64,000 nt of DNA from Penelope pileata (Eukaryota; Chordata; Aves; Galliformes; Cracidae), in assembly GCA_013396635.1 (NCBI GenBank), contig WBMW01000609.1, forward strand, positions 1 to 64,000, given 5' to 3'. Positions 23,620-35,942 of the stretch are shown one piece after another. Below the pieces are notes generated by a model, which was not told the origin of the DNA, made no database searches, and worked only from the letters and a program-made list of their open reading frames with translations. A program made the translations under genes and the position numbers. The stretch's first letter is position 1. Each line of letters begins with the position of its first letter.

Positions 23620-26600
23620 CTAAAAGAAGTCTGAAGCTAAAAAAGAAGTAAGAAACTAAAAAGTCTGAAAGATAACTCTGAGTATCTCAGTTCTCTCACT
23701 GATTGTCTTATAAAAGCTTAAGAGAAAGGAATAGTTTACAATGATTTTACACTTAGCCCAGAAAGTCAAGCATCCTGGATCACTGGCGCATTTATGGGTA
23801 TTATCTTCTTTGTTTAACCTGCAGTCAGGCCCACTGTGACAGACATACAAACACATTGATGACAATACTGTGTCTTCAGAAGGAACTGTACTTCAGTGAC
23901 TGTATTTTCATTTAATCTATCTGTGTAAATGGAATTACAATCAGTTCTGAATAATTTTAGAGGAAAAACAATAAACTTAATAGTCATTCAGAATTATTAT
24001 TTTTGTTTTGGACACCAGTTTTTCAAAAACTGAGCTTCCAAACTATCACAAACTTGTAATAAAAGGTCTGTTGTGGAGATAATTATTAAGTAAAAACAAC
24101 TAATCTCATTTTCCATTTATTTCATATACTTGAGTATTATGAAGCTGTAAGAAACAGACAAGCAAATAAACAGTCTTCAATTTACCATGTTGCAGGTGAA
24201 TTTCTTTTATAAATAAAATATAACCTTTGTTCTTTCCTAATACAGAAGAGCTGTTTAATAATTTATTTTATGCCCTAAAAATTGATGAATGCTGAAGAAT
24301 CTAGAGAGAACATTGAATTTTGTTTTTACAAGCATGTGTTGACTTCTCCAGTGATAGCCACCAGTTTCTGAAGAGCTATCATCCACACAGCATCTATTGT
24401 GTCACTTTTCATTGCCGACCTGTCATTTATAAAAAGTATGAGGCTTTTTTTTCTTTCCTACATTTACCTCTACAGAGTAAAGAGAGAAGCTTCAGCATAA
24501 CTCATGTGGCATCATGCCAGAAAGGCAAACGAAGAGCTTGTCAAGCTAAATGAAAAAGCAGTTGAACTCCATACACCATATTAAAAGATTGCTTTCTAAT
24601 CAGTGTATAATCTCTCTGAATTTCCACACCTTGCCGTAAAGCCTTGGGCATCTCAGCTGGAGTCCAATGAACCCTAAGGTCTTATTCACATTTACAGATT
24701 CAAGCCTAATTCACATGCAAAATAGACTTAAAAAAATCCACTGTAGGAATCAAAAACCTAATGAATTTTGTGAGAAATTTGCATTTTTTTCCAATGCATA
24801 AAGATTAAAGATAGAGAAATACTATAAAACTCATTTGTCTTCCCTCCTTCAGCATTTTTTCACAGGTACATTCATATGTATAATTCTGTGGTATAATATC
24901 AGAACAAGACCTAATATTTAACAACTACTGATTTAGTTGGGAAAGTGTTTACAGTATCTCTTTAAAAATTGAACAAACAACAACAAAAACATACACCAAA
25001 AAAAGAAAGAAAGATGATTATATTCATTTGCTTTATCAGTGGATATATAATTTGAGAGGTTAATTTTGTTTTGCTTTTCACTCAATACACAGAAAATGTT
25101 TTCAGAATTCCCCCTGCAAGTCAGCACATTGATTCAGAGCTCTTACCATCAGATGTGTCCCTTTCTTTCCAGATGACACAAAAATAAAATGGGAGTTCCT
25201 TTTGTGCTAAGTGATTTCTTGGGTCACCATCAAAACACACATTGCCTTTCCCAGCAGGTTTCAACAAAATAATCCAATTATTTGCAGGAAATAGGGCACA
25301 ATTAGGCTTTTTCTCCATCAGCTCCCCATGAGCTAATCGTCAAGTCAACTCTACCCATGACAGCAACACAATGTTAATCAACAAAAGTTGTCAGTATTCT
25401 GGTCATTAAATAATATAGACAAGAAAGAAAAGGAAAAGAGCATAGTAGGATCCTCCAAGGATAACTGCCCTCCTCATGCACTCGCTTCAGCTTCACAAAG
25501 GGCCACAGTTTAACTATTCTATTTTCCTGGCTCACATCTAATTTGATTTTCCACTTAGGGAATGGCTGCATTTATTGATCCATGTAAGCCCATCTCTGTG
25601 GAAAAAGTGAACCCTCCAAATTTCGTTAGGGAAAAGCTGACAGACATTAGATCCAAGACTGTCCATTGAAATTTTATGTCATTTTATAGTGAAAGATGCT
25701 GAAGTAAAGACTAGTGTAGGGAAGTCATAAATGAATAAAAGGTTGCAGATGACTGGTTACAAAATTACAGAAAATAATAATAAAAAGAGCTTGGGTATAG
25801 TTTTCTGAAAGGTTAAATCTTGTAACGCAGCATACATTACAAGTTGATTGCACTACAACAGCAAGATTGATATCCACTGATTTTGTGTAATGAAACAAAG
25901 CATACTCCATAAAGGAATAACCACTAGCAAAATTCCTCTGTCTTCCGTGACTTACTCTAAGATGACGCAGACAGTGAAGTTTTCAGGATAATTTCATTTG
26001 AAATTTTGCAGACACTGTTCAGAATTCCTTGGTGTGTTATTGGCCACAACATAAGCATCATTAACAGTCAAATAATTTGTTATGACACCTGATTTTTTTT
26101 TGCAGGCTTGTGTTTTTGAAAACAAATGTGCTTAGGCATAGAAAAGGTAATGCACATATTAGAAGGAATCTTCTTGACTTATTGTTCATGATCAATATGT
26201 GAAGAAATTATGTTTAAGCAAATCCACCACATTCCTGAACTCTGTGTATAAATACCCTCATGCAAATTAAAGTTTGCTTTTATCCACACCATTGTTTAAT
26301 ATGTTCAGATATCAGTAGTGAAGATTTCGTCCTTCTAAAAAGTAACTGTAAACTTTTATGTATATCTTTCTCTGACTACGACTGCACAATGACAGAAGTT
26401 TGAATACAGCTGAAATTTTGTCCTGCAAGATTCTACATGGAGTAGATCATCATCTTTTCTTACATTGCCTTTCAGTACAAAATTTAGCTGAAATTACTTT
26501 GGTCCATCATGGTTGTTATGTATGGTTTTAACTGACCACTACAAATGGATCTGCTCTGTTTCCAAACAAATACCAAACTGATAGACAACATGAACAATTT

Positions 26601-29024
26601 TAAACATCCTTCAAGAAAGCAGACAAAGATCATATGATGAAAATCTATACTGGAATAACCTCTCTACCTTGCTAACACATATTCGTTTTGCATAGACTTT
26701 CATCTCTACTGGTTACCAGACTGTGATAAGCAGTCAAGGTCATTGGGCTATCATCTTATCCTTGAAAACTCACAGCTTCCAAAATTTGACTTGCTTTGCA
26801 ATAAAGAAAGGATTCTGGGGCTAGATGCTTTCAGAATCTACTTCATAGGAGATCCTCAAATAAACTGAGATTGCCTCAATTCCTCTACTGATCTTTTCAA
26901 AGGCTGCTAAACTTTATTCCATAAAACCATGAAACAAAATTGGTTTTGCTGACAAGACAAATTCTGCTGTCTGCGCAGATACTCTATCACACATTATGCT
27001 ATGAATTCACTTTCACACCTGCAACTGGAGCTCAGTACATATGTTAGTGCCACATGTCTTCTTATGTCTTCTCATAAGTCGGACTTACAAAGCCAACTCC
27101 CAAATCATTTACTCTACTTAACTGCTAATACACATTATTATCTATATCAATTATTGATTATATTAATAGCAATATTGTTAGTTAAATTGTTAGTAATATT
27201 ATATTAGGCAATTAATTCCATAATTAGATTATAAAACCTAGAGATGTAAAATCTCTAGAGTATTCTTTGTGTACCTTTCTTTGATACAACCTCTTCTGGA
27301 GTAACATTTTTCATTTTTGTTTCTCTAGATGAAGAATATCTTGAAAATTCTCAGTCTTGATTATATCTCAATTTCAATTCATGTTATTTCATTTATATCT
27401 TTATTTCAAATCTTATCCAATGCCTATTCCTCATTCAAAATTAACAACTTTTTCATTTTGTTTGTAATTTCAAAACATTTATTTATACTTAGGCATAATA
27501 AGCATGACCATATGGTTAATCAGAGAAGAACAATAAAATTTCCAGATGCATCTACGGACTGTTGATGTCCAGCATAAAAAAAGGTAGCAAGTGTTGACTT
27601 GCTAAATTATCTATTTTCATTTAGCTACTGGTGACAAATTTACTGAATAAGCACAAACAGTTTAGTTCCTGCATATGATCTTAATGGGAATTGATAGCAA
27701 CAATCAGGAAAAACAGAGTCAAAACATACTCATGTACGTACAAGTAAACCCTTTTCCAGACTGATGAAAAAAATACCCTTTTCACAAAAGGTTTATTCAC
27801 TTACCAAATCAGTTATGCTGAAATTTCTATGATAAAAGAGATGTGACATATGCTTTAGACCAGATTGAAATCTGCCATTGACTCTGTTTTTTCCTGAGCT
27901 TTCATAAATAATTTTTTGTGTTACAATTCACTAGTTTAAAAACATATATTCCATTCATGGGATACGTTGTATTGATGTATTTGTGAGCTCATCATGTACT
28001 AAAACAAGTCTTCATAAAATTATTTAAAGCGCAGATATTATAGGGAAAAAAAGACTGGACTTTGAATTAGGTTCTGTGAGACCAGATCTCAATACTTACT
28101 CATTCTTCCTTCTTTCCTTTGTAAAGAAATAACATTGAAATATATATATATATAATTTAAGACTTGAAATATTGATGGACAAGGATAGTACCATGTATTT
28201 GTCTTGCCTTTGCAATTTCTAGAGAAACATTTACTTGTTTACACTGTTGTATACTTTTGTTCACACATATAAATTTTGGTTTGCCATTTCCTACTTTACC
28301 TTTCTGATTTGCAGCTCTTCACTTGCACAGTGTAAGGATTTGGCACTTTTAATTGGTTCAGCCTCTCATTCAATATTTGCTTGTTTTAGATTTGTGGAAG
28401 CAAGTTGTTGCAACACTTTACATTTACCTGTAGATTTTATATTTTTTCTGTAACAATGTTGATCCTTTTGAGGTTTTCAAAGGAGTTTCATCATCTTTGT
28501 TTTAAATGTACAGAACAGAAATATCTAAGGAAGGTGTAATAATGACATGAATTTTCTATTGTACATATTTTTCCCCTTGAAAGACACATAGCCTGAAAGT
28601 ATGTACCTAACAAGGAACCCAGTGTAAAAAAATACAGTGTTATTCCCCATTAAAAGTGCATTGACTGTTACGCATTGTGTATGCATACACATCTACACAT
28701 AAAGCACCTGTAACTATTTTTAGGTTCTCTAGATTAACCAGATTTACACATCAACAGTCCAGTCTAAATTCAGCGTGTTTAAAATATTATAAGCCTGCTA
28801 CCACTGGCATAGAAACTTGTTTTTTACAATGAGGATTTTGCCTACATTAAGAAGTAATTTGGCACAGATCAAAGCAGATGGTGCTGACCTCTTATTTTAC
28901 AGAGTTTGTAAAACTGTCTTTATTCTAGCATTGCACCTTCCCACCTTCCCACCAGCATGGCCAAGCATCTATACACATCCCTCACAATTTTCCCCCCACA
29001 ACATACTTCTGTCCAAACTGAAAA
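23620..29024. other. Long AT-rich stretch without recognised genes or repeats
   Basis: About 5.4 kb. A small perfect hairpin, CTAGAGAT/ATCTCTAG with a 5-base loop, lies at 27238-27258, and a (TA)n lies at about 28140-28155. The beginning (23620-23680) repeats AAGTCTGAA twice and may include old flank of the LTR. No coding region was recognised. Confidence 0.5.
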
Positions 29025-29731
29025 GATGCGGATGAGGAACTGGTTGCAAGATCATACCCAGGGAGTGGTGGTCAATGGCTCAGTGTCTGGATGGAGATCA
29101 GTGATGAGTTGTGTCCTTCAGGGGTACGTACTGGGATCAATGCTCTTTAATATTTTCACCAATGACATAGACAGTGGGATTAAATGCACCCTCAGCAAGT
29201 TTGCAGATGACACCAAGCTGTGTAGTGTGGTCAACATGCCTGACAGACAGGATGTCATTCAGAGAAACCTAGACAGGAACAAGCAGTGAGCCCAGGAGAA
29301 CCTCATGAGGTTCAGCAAAGCCAAGGTCTTGCACCTGGGTTGCAGCAACTCCCACTATCAGTACAAGCTGGGGGACAAAAAGATAGGGCAGCTTGATAGC
29401 AGCCTCTCAGCATCTAAAGGGGGGCTTTAAGAAAGTTGGAGACAAGCTCTTTAGTGGGTCTGCTGTGACAGGACAAGGGGGAATGATTTCAAACTAAAAC
29501 AGAGGATATTTAAATTGGATATAAGAAAAAAGTTTTTTATGATAAGGGTGTTGAAGCGCTGGAATAGGTTGCCCAGGGAGGTGGTAGATGCCCTGTCCCT
29601 GAAGACGCTCAAGGTCAGGCTGGACGAGGCTCTGAGCAACCTGATCTAGCTGTAGATGTCCCTGTTCATTGCAGGGGAGTTGAACTAAATGACCTTTAAG
29701 TGTCCGTTCCAATTCAAATGATTCTATGATC
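29025..29731 (+). mobile_element. CR1 LINE copy with internal deletion and complete 3' end
   Basis: It starts inside ORF2 with a block of the type RNWLQDHTQGVVVNGS (about 29036-29080) and contains the catalytic motif FADD (29200-29211), followed by TKL and DVIQRNLDR. It then jumps, near 29395-29410, over roughly a hundred codons of the C-terminal part and resumes with the 'GACAGGACAAGGGGGAATGA' block (29466-29485), the RVLKRWNRLPREVVDA-type block and the 3' tail ending ATTCTATGATCTA (29719-29731). The tail is the normal CR1 3' terminus, so the 5' end is truncated as usual. A stop at 29287 and frame changes show that it is dead. Confidence 0.9.
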
Positions 29732-30884
29732 TACCCTACACTTGTCCTGTAGGCTTGCTGAAGCAATCCCACAAACTTTTCCTTCTCCAGCTGCAGACAC
29801 CTCTGGGAAGATCTTCAGAAACCATCATGCTATCCTTTACTTAGGTCAAGTAAAAGACGTTAATACACTACCATTCCCCTCACACCACCATTGCTTGTGT
29901 AAGGCCTCAGCCCAAGCACAGGCTTTCCCCAGTAACTATCTAAAGACGCGATGACTTTACTAAGGATACAGAGCTATTTACTGTCTAGCCCCTCTTTCAA
30001 CATCATATTTGTGCATTATTGGCTACTGTGGACTGCAGGGAGAAGTTGTAGACAACAGGATGCCACAGCTGTGACAGAGAAACACCTGACATCTGTAAGC
30101 CAGTACTTTCTTTTCTCTTACAACAAAAGCAGAGCAAAAGGTGCATCTGGGTGTCCTTGCCACTGTGACTGCTTTGACCAAGTTTGAGCAGAGGTTGTGG
30201 GCCTGTGGCAAGACCAGTTCACATTTGGCACACGGGAATGACAATCCATGAATGCAAAAGCTTTGGGACAAAGATGTCCATGAAGCTGCAGTTTTATTAA
30301 TAATGTGCATTTATCAGCCTCTCACAAAGCATCAGGAGATGGCTGCTGAAGGAAGACACAGCCTACTGGGGTCTCCAAGAGCTGGAGGTTCAGACATACA
30401 CCTGACTTAATACTGTGTTGATGCCTGAAGAGCACCTCAAAGTCTCCACAGTAGCTGCATATCTGCCAAGCCATCCCCAAACTCTTCAAGAATTATGCAC
30501 TACTTTTCTTGAATGTAAGGAAACATTGCTTGTTAGTTTTCTCATGTCCAGCAGCTGTTATGTAGCCTGCATCCTCTGGGCATGGCTAACCCTAACCCTG
30601 AGAAAGATTAGGAAATTTCCTCAAGTGCACTGGTCATTCCTCTCTGGATCTTAGAGGCGAAGAAGGGCTGCAATCAACACAGTAGATAGATGAGTGGATG
30701 TAGCAGATAGTAGGTAAATAGATGAGATACAAAGAGATAAGAAAGTGAAAAGTTTACTGTAAAGAAATACATGGTTTGGTAAGGGGAAATTGGGAACAGA
30801 AAGCAAGAAAGGGAAATCTCAAATTTGCAGAAATAAATTAATGAAATTCTGTTTACGTTAAGCTACAACTAATATTCACCTGAG
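29732..30884. other. Unassigned DNA, moderately GC-rich
   Basis: About 1.1 kb between two CR1 pieces. Several short open frames on both strands have no recognisable product. A pair of CCCTAA units at about 30588-30600 is too short to be an interstitial telomere tract. A degraded GATA/GATG-rich stretch occurs at about 30683-30740. Confidence 0.4.
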
Positions 30885-31224
30885 GAGAATACAGGGATGC
30901 TGTCTGGACTTGCAGAGATGGGATTAGGACAGCCAAGGCACAGATGGAACTGAACTTGGTGAGGGATGTTAAAAACAGCAAGAAGGCATTCTATAGGAAC
31001 CCTGGCCAGAAGAGGCAGGGCAAAGAGGGTGTACCTTCTTTGGTAAATGAGAAAGGAGAATTGTCTACAACAGATATGGAGCAGGCTGAAGGACTTAATG
31101 TATTCTTTGCCTCAGTCTTCACTGGCAGTCAAGATTCTCATATTTCTCACATCTCTGAATTTCACATCCCTGGACATCCAGGTGGGAAATGGGGGAATAA
31201 ATCCCCCCCCACAGTAAGAGCAGA
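30885..31224 (+). mobile_element. CR1 LINE fragment, linker before reverse transcriptase
   Basis: The translation follows the ORF2 segment between endonuclease and reverse transcriptase: a block like VKNSKKAFYRN (30965-31000), VNEKGELSTTDMEQAE (about 31044-31090) and LNVFFASVFTGSQ (about 31096-31135). The frame is open from 30944 to 31243, but the element is interrupted at 31225 by the LTR. The CR1 3' end past the gap (32209 onward) has the same orientation and could be the same insertion. Confidence 0.85.
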
Positions 31225-31648
31225 TGTCTTAGTTTCTAACTGAAACTTTCTCTCTTGGTGTCTGGTATGAAACAATGTTTTGGTTCTAGAAGAAAAACAA
31301 GGCTGATAACACTTGCCAGTGTTGAACAGAGCCAAGAACATTTTCATTGTCCGCTTCTTGTGCCTCTCTGCCAGTGAAGGTGTTATGGGGGCAAAGGGAG
31401 ACGGGAGGGGACAAGAACACGGCAGTTGACCCAAATTGACCAAAGGGATATTCCATACCATATGACATCATGTAATATAAGGAAGGGGAGTTAGCCGGGA
31501 GGCCCGTTTGCTTGGGGTTTGGCTAAGCATTGGTCACGGTCAGTGAGCGATTGCTTTGTATAATCATTTGTTTTGTATATAATATAATTACTGTTATTTT
31601 ATTCTATTTTCCTTTTCTGTTAGTAAATAGTTTTATAGTTTTATCTCA
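31225..31648 (+). mobile_element. ERVL-like LTR inserted in CR1, 3' part in assembly gap
   Basis: It begins TGTCTTAGTTTCTAACTG and follows the solo LTR at 38966-39494 closely: the GGCTGATAACACT block, GACCAAAGGGATATTCCATA, CATATGACATCATGTAATAT with a TATA-like ATATAAGG (about 31476-31484) suitable as promoter, and TTAGTAAATAGTTTTAT near the end. By comparison with the complete copy about 115-125 bases are missing and lie in the run of Ns. Whether this is a solo LTR or the 5' LTR of a longer provirus cannot be told. Confidence 0.85.
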
Positions 31649-32208
31649 NNNNNNNNNNNNNNNNNNNNNNNNNNNNNNNNNNNNNNNNNNNNNNNNNNNN
31701 NNNNNNNNNNNNNNNNNNNNNNNNNNNNNNNNNNNNNNNNNNNNNNNNNNNNNNNNNNNNNNNNNNNNNNNNNNNNNNNNNNNNNNNNNNNNNNNNNNNN
31801 NNNNNNNNNNNNNNNNNNNNNNNNNNNNNNNNNNNNNNNNNNNNNNNNNNNNNNNNNNNNNNNNNNNNNNNNNNNNNNNNNNNNNNNNNNNNNNNNNNNN
31901 NNNNNNNNNNNNNNNNNNNNNNNNNNNNNNNNNNNNNNNNNNNNNNNNNNNNNNNNNNNNNNNNNNNNNNNNNNNNNNNNNNNNNNNNNNNNNNNNNNNN
32001 NNNNNNNNNNNNNNNNNNNNNNNNNNNNNNNNNNNNNNNNNNNNNNNNNNNNNNNNNNNNNNNNNNNNNNNNNNNNNNNNNNNNNNNNNNNNNNNNNNNN
32101 NNNNNNNNNNNNNNNNNNNNNNNNNNNNNNNNNNNNNNNNNNNNNNNNNNNNNNNNNNNNNNNNNNNNNNNNNNNNNNNNNNNNNNNNNNNNNNNNNNNN
32201 NNNNNNNN
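31649..32208. other. Assembly gap (560 N)
   Basis: A run of unknown bases whose left edge is inside an LTR and right edge inside a CR1, so both sides are repeats. Long 'open frames' crossing it are artefacts of the Ns. Confidence 0.98.
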
Positions 32209-32850
32209 AGTGTGCTCTTGCAGCTCAGAAGGCCAATGGTATCCTGGTCTCCATCAGGAGAGGGGTGGCCAGCAGGGACAGGGAAGTGATTGTCCCTCTC
32301 TACTCTGCCCTCATGAGGCCCCATCTGGAGTACTGCATTCAGGTGCGGGGCCCTCAGTCCAGAAAAGGTGTGGAGGTGTTGGAGAAGATCCAGAGGAGGG
32401 CCACAAAGATGATTGGAGGGCTGGAGCACCTTCCCTATGAGGACAGGCTGAGGTAGCTGGGCTTGTTCAGCCTGGAAAAGAGAAGGCTGTGGGGAGACCT
32501 CATTGCAGCCTTCCAGTACTCAAAGGGAGCTTATAAACAGGAGGGAAATCAACTTTTTACAACGGTGATAGGACAAGGGGGAATGGTTTTAAGCTGAAGG
32601 AGGGAAGGTTTAGATTAGATGTCAGGGGGAAGTTCTTCTGTGAGAGAGTGGTGAGGTGCAAGAATAGGCTGCCCAGAGAAGTTGTGGATGCCCCATCCCT
32701 GGAGGTGTTCAGGGCCAGGTTGAATGGGGCCCTGGGCAATCTGATCTAGTACTAGATCAAGCAGTTGGCAACCCTGCCAGTGGCAGGAGGGTTGGAACTT
32801 GACAATCCTTGAGGTCCCTTCCAACCCAAGCTATTCTATGATTCTATGAT
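32209..32850 (+). mobile_element. CR1 LINE 3' end
   Basis: It starts at the gap with a block like CALAAQKANGILVSIRRGVASR (32211-32275). It continues through VIVPLYSALMRPHLEYC (about 32287-32337), QRRATKMIGGLEHLPYEDRLR (about 32390-32453), a TAG stop at 32454, the 'ATAGGACAAGGGGGAATGGT' block (32568-32587) and the end TCTATGATTCTATGAT (32834-32849). It contains the normal 3' UTR and tail. Frame breaks show that it is not active. Confidence 0.9.
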
Positions 32851-35125
32851 ATTTTCGATTTGCTTACAATGTTCTCCTTGATAATCGCGAGGAATCTAAG
32901 GAAAGTAAGATACTAGGAGTTTCACAGACTGCCTTTACAGATGGACTATTATTTATCCTCAAAGAAAGCCTGGATCTCAGCTAAATCTCAATTCATTTTG
33001 GGGCCTAATCAAACAAATTTTGAATGGATAGAGGCGATATTTTTGAAAAATTATTTTGTAGCTTATTTAACTTCAATTGCTGTGAAATATCCTTTTGAAA
33101 ACTTTCCATCAAAATTGGTGTTTATTAGTAATACTACTCTATCTGTAATTCACTACTTCATATAACAAAATTTGCTATTAGACTAGATATTAGTATAAAA
33201 GTATAAACTACATTATACAACTTAATTTAGCAAAGACCCTATGACATGCACTTTGTTTTTTCTTGTTCATCTCTTTTTTCATGGACAAGAAAAAAATACT
33301 TATTTTTTTGTGTGTGTTAAAAAACCACATACATAGCAAGGTGTAGGCAGCACTTCAGCAACTAGCTTATGTGGCAAAAAGTCATCAAAATATGACTGAT
33401 GAAAAGCTATTAGAAGCATAGAAGGTAAACTCAAATTTCTATTCATAAATTCAGTTTATTAACAGTCCCAAGAGAAAAATTTTAATAAATAAGCCTCAAA
33501 TGTGATGTATGGTCTCTTAACTTCTATAATGCTTCCTCAAAACTAGATTAAGTTATAGTAGAAAACCTTGCAGGAATCAATGAAATCATAATAATTAATA
33601 GTCGAACTATTAAAAAGTCCAATCAAATACTCTTCTAAAAGTACTCTATTTATATCATTTTCCCTGTCAGTCTTGCTTCTAAATAAATCTCAGTTTAAAA
33701 ATAATAAAAAGAAGGAAATGTACAAGTGTGTGCTCCTGGAATGAATTCATAAATTGATTAATTTTTGAAACATTTGACTCTGATTAATGAGAAAAAGACA
33801 GCTGAAATATGTGAACTGAAGATATAAATACACTCTAGCTACTTATATTGCCATTTTTCAAGCTGCCTTTTCTGAGAATTATTTCAAATTAAATGTCTTA
33901 TACTTTGCATGGAATCTGGACATTTGATTATTTATTTATTTATTTATTTTAAATCGCATTTCCAGGTCCTTTTAGTGATTTCCTGAGAATAAAAGACTTG
34001 GTGAATTAGTAACTTCAATTTTTGCTGCATCACACATATAACAGTACCTATGTGGAATTACAAAATTATTTCATCACCACCTAATTAACATCAGTGTAGA
34101 TCGTGAACTTACAATGGCCTACCAATGCTGAATCCCTTCATTTGTATCTAAGGAAGCTGAACTCTGCTCAAGGACTCCATCAAGGCACCAAAGGAACACA
34201 AAGTTTCTTTGCCCACAGCTCATTATAGCATAAGGGTATTAGTTATACTACACATTTTTGTACTACTGTCAGTGTGCAACCGCACTGCAAATTCCTAGAA
34301 TCACATCAAAAGATATAACCAAAAGCTAGCATATAAAGTTAAAAATTAGAAGTGACTCAATTTCCATGGGTTTTGAACATTTAACATTTGCTCTCCCTCA
34401 GGAAAATATTTAATATTTAAAAATAAAGTAAAAATCCTGACTCATGAGATCTCTTTCTGTAGACCAAAAAAAAAAACATTGTTTTTTTCTTATACAGAAA
34501 TAAACGTAATTATTTCAAGCATAGCTTTGTCTTTAAGATTTCAGCTGCAGAACAACAATGGTACGAAAAGAAACCACTGACAACTTTAAGTGCTTCTTTG
34601 TAATAAAAGCTGATAAAAAGGTTTTGGTAAAACTGTACAGAGATTTACTGTTCTTTGGCTTTTTCATGTTGTTGTTGTTCTGAATATGGCATACCTACAG
34701 TTCATATTTTATAAATCTTTCCACTAAAATTATTCTAATTTATCATACAGATGGAGAAAATAAGTTTGTATTGAATTTGATGTGAATTTTGTGTACATTA
34801 AAGATACAGGATATAGCTGCTTATAATTGTCATAGTTAAACCCAATTTCATTTTCCATATATTTGTAACAAAGTAAAATGCCCCTGTAAGGTGTTTAGTA
34901 TTTATATTCTGAGAGATTCTGAAGTCTGGTAGTTGTGGTTGAGGTCTGAGATTAAAAAAAAAAGAAATGAAAATTTTCTAAGAAGAAACAGTAACTTGCA
35001 AGTTTGTGCTTCAGCCTTAAATGATCCTGATATCCGATACAACGGAAAAGCTGAAGAGATTAGCCATTTGAAAAATTTATCATATCAAAGTCTTTCACTG
35101 ATTTCTTAAAGGTCTTTTCACTAAA
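32851..35125. other. Unassigned AT-rich DNA
   Basis: About 2.3 kb with no recognised gene. It contains an (ATTT)n microsatellite at 33926-33950. The 74-codon frame at 32941-33165 has no recognisable product. Confidence 0.5.
33926..33950. repeat. (ATTT)n microsatellite
   Basis: About six ATTT units followed by AAAT. Confidence 0.85.
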
Positions 35126-35942
35126 TCATAGAATCACAGAATCATATAAACACTAGGTTGGAAAGGACCTACAAGATCATCTAGTCCAACCATCTTCCTA
35201 TCACTATCACTACCCACTAAGCTACTAAATCATATCCCTTAGCATCTCATCCAGACGCTTCTTGAACAGCGCCAGGGATGGTGACTCCACCACCTCCCTA
35301 GGCAGGCCATTCCAGTGCCTGACCACTCTTTCAGAGAAAAAATTTTTCCTTATATCTAATCTAAATTTCCCCTGGCGCAATTTATGGCCATTCCCTCTTG
35401 TCATGTCAGTAGTTATCTGGGAGGAGAGGCTGACCCCCTCATCACCACAAGCTCCCTTCAGGAAGTTGTAGAGTGGGATGAGGTCTCCCCTGAGCCTCCT
35501 CTTCTCCAGAGTAAACAATCCCAGCTCCCTCAGCCGCTCCTCATCAGACTTGTGCTCTAGACCCCTCACCAGTTTTGTTGGCCTTCTCTGGACACATTCC
35601 AGGGCCTCAATGCCCTTCTTGTAGTGGGGGGCCCAAAGCTGAACACAGTACTTAAGGTGTGGCTGCACCAAAGCTGAGTACAGGGGAATGATCACATCCC
35701 TGCTCCTGCTGGCTACACTATTTCTAATACAGGCCAGGATGCCATTGGCCTTCTTGGCCACTTGGGCACACTGTCGAATCATGTTCAGCCAAGCATCAAC
35801 CAACACCCCCAAGTCCTTTTCCTCTACACAGTCTTCAAGCCATTCTGTTCCAAGCCTATAGCGTTGCATGGGGTTATTGTGGCCAAAGTGCAGGACCCGG
35901 CACTTGACCTTATTGAACCTCATCACATTGGCCTCAGCCCAG
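35126..35942 (-). mobile_element. CR1 LINE, 5'-truncated, with 233-codon open frame
   Basis: On the minus strand an uninterrupted frame from 35926 to 35225 encodes the C-terminal part of CR1 ORF2. Blocks in order are MRFNKVKCRVLHFG, EKDLGVLVD, KKANGILACIRNSVASRS, VIIPLYSALVQPHLKYC, VQRRPTKLVRGLEHK, LRELGLFTLEKRRLRGDLI, TRGNGHKLRQGKFRLDIRKN and FFSERVVRHWNGLPREVVES, ending at a TAG stop. The 3' UTR and a tail of the type ATGATTCTGTGATTCTATGAT follow down to 35126. The catalytic FADD motif and everything upstream are absent through 5' truncation at about 35942. Two features hint at mild decay: a proline in the QRRPTK block, where alanine is usual, and a shortened block after LVDAWLN. No host function is implied. 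Confidence 0.92.

Noticed and set aside
30586..30601. Telomere-like CCCTAA repeat
   Set aside because: Only two units, with no further degenerate units on either side.
31530..32456. Long open frames on both strands across 31649-32208
   Set aside because: They exist only because runs of N contain no stop codons. The real coding-like part is the CR1 sequence after 32209.
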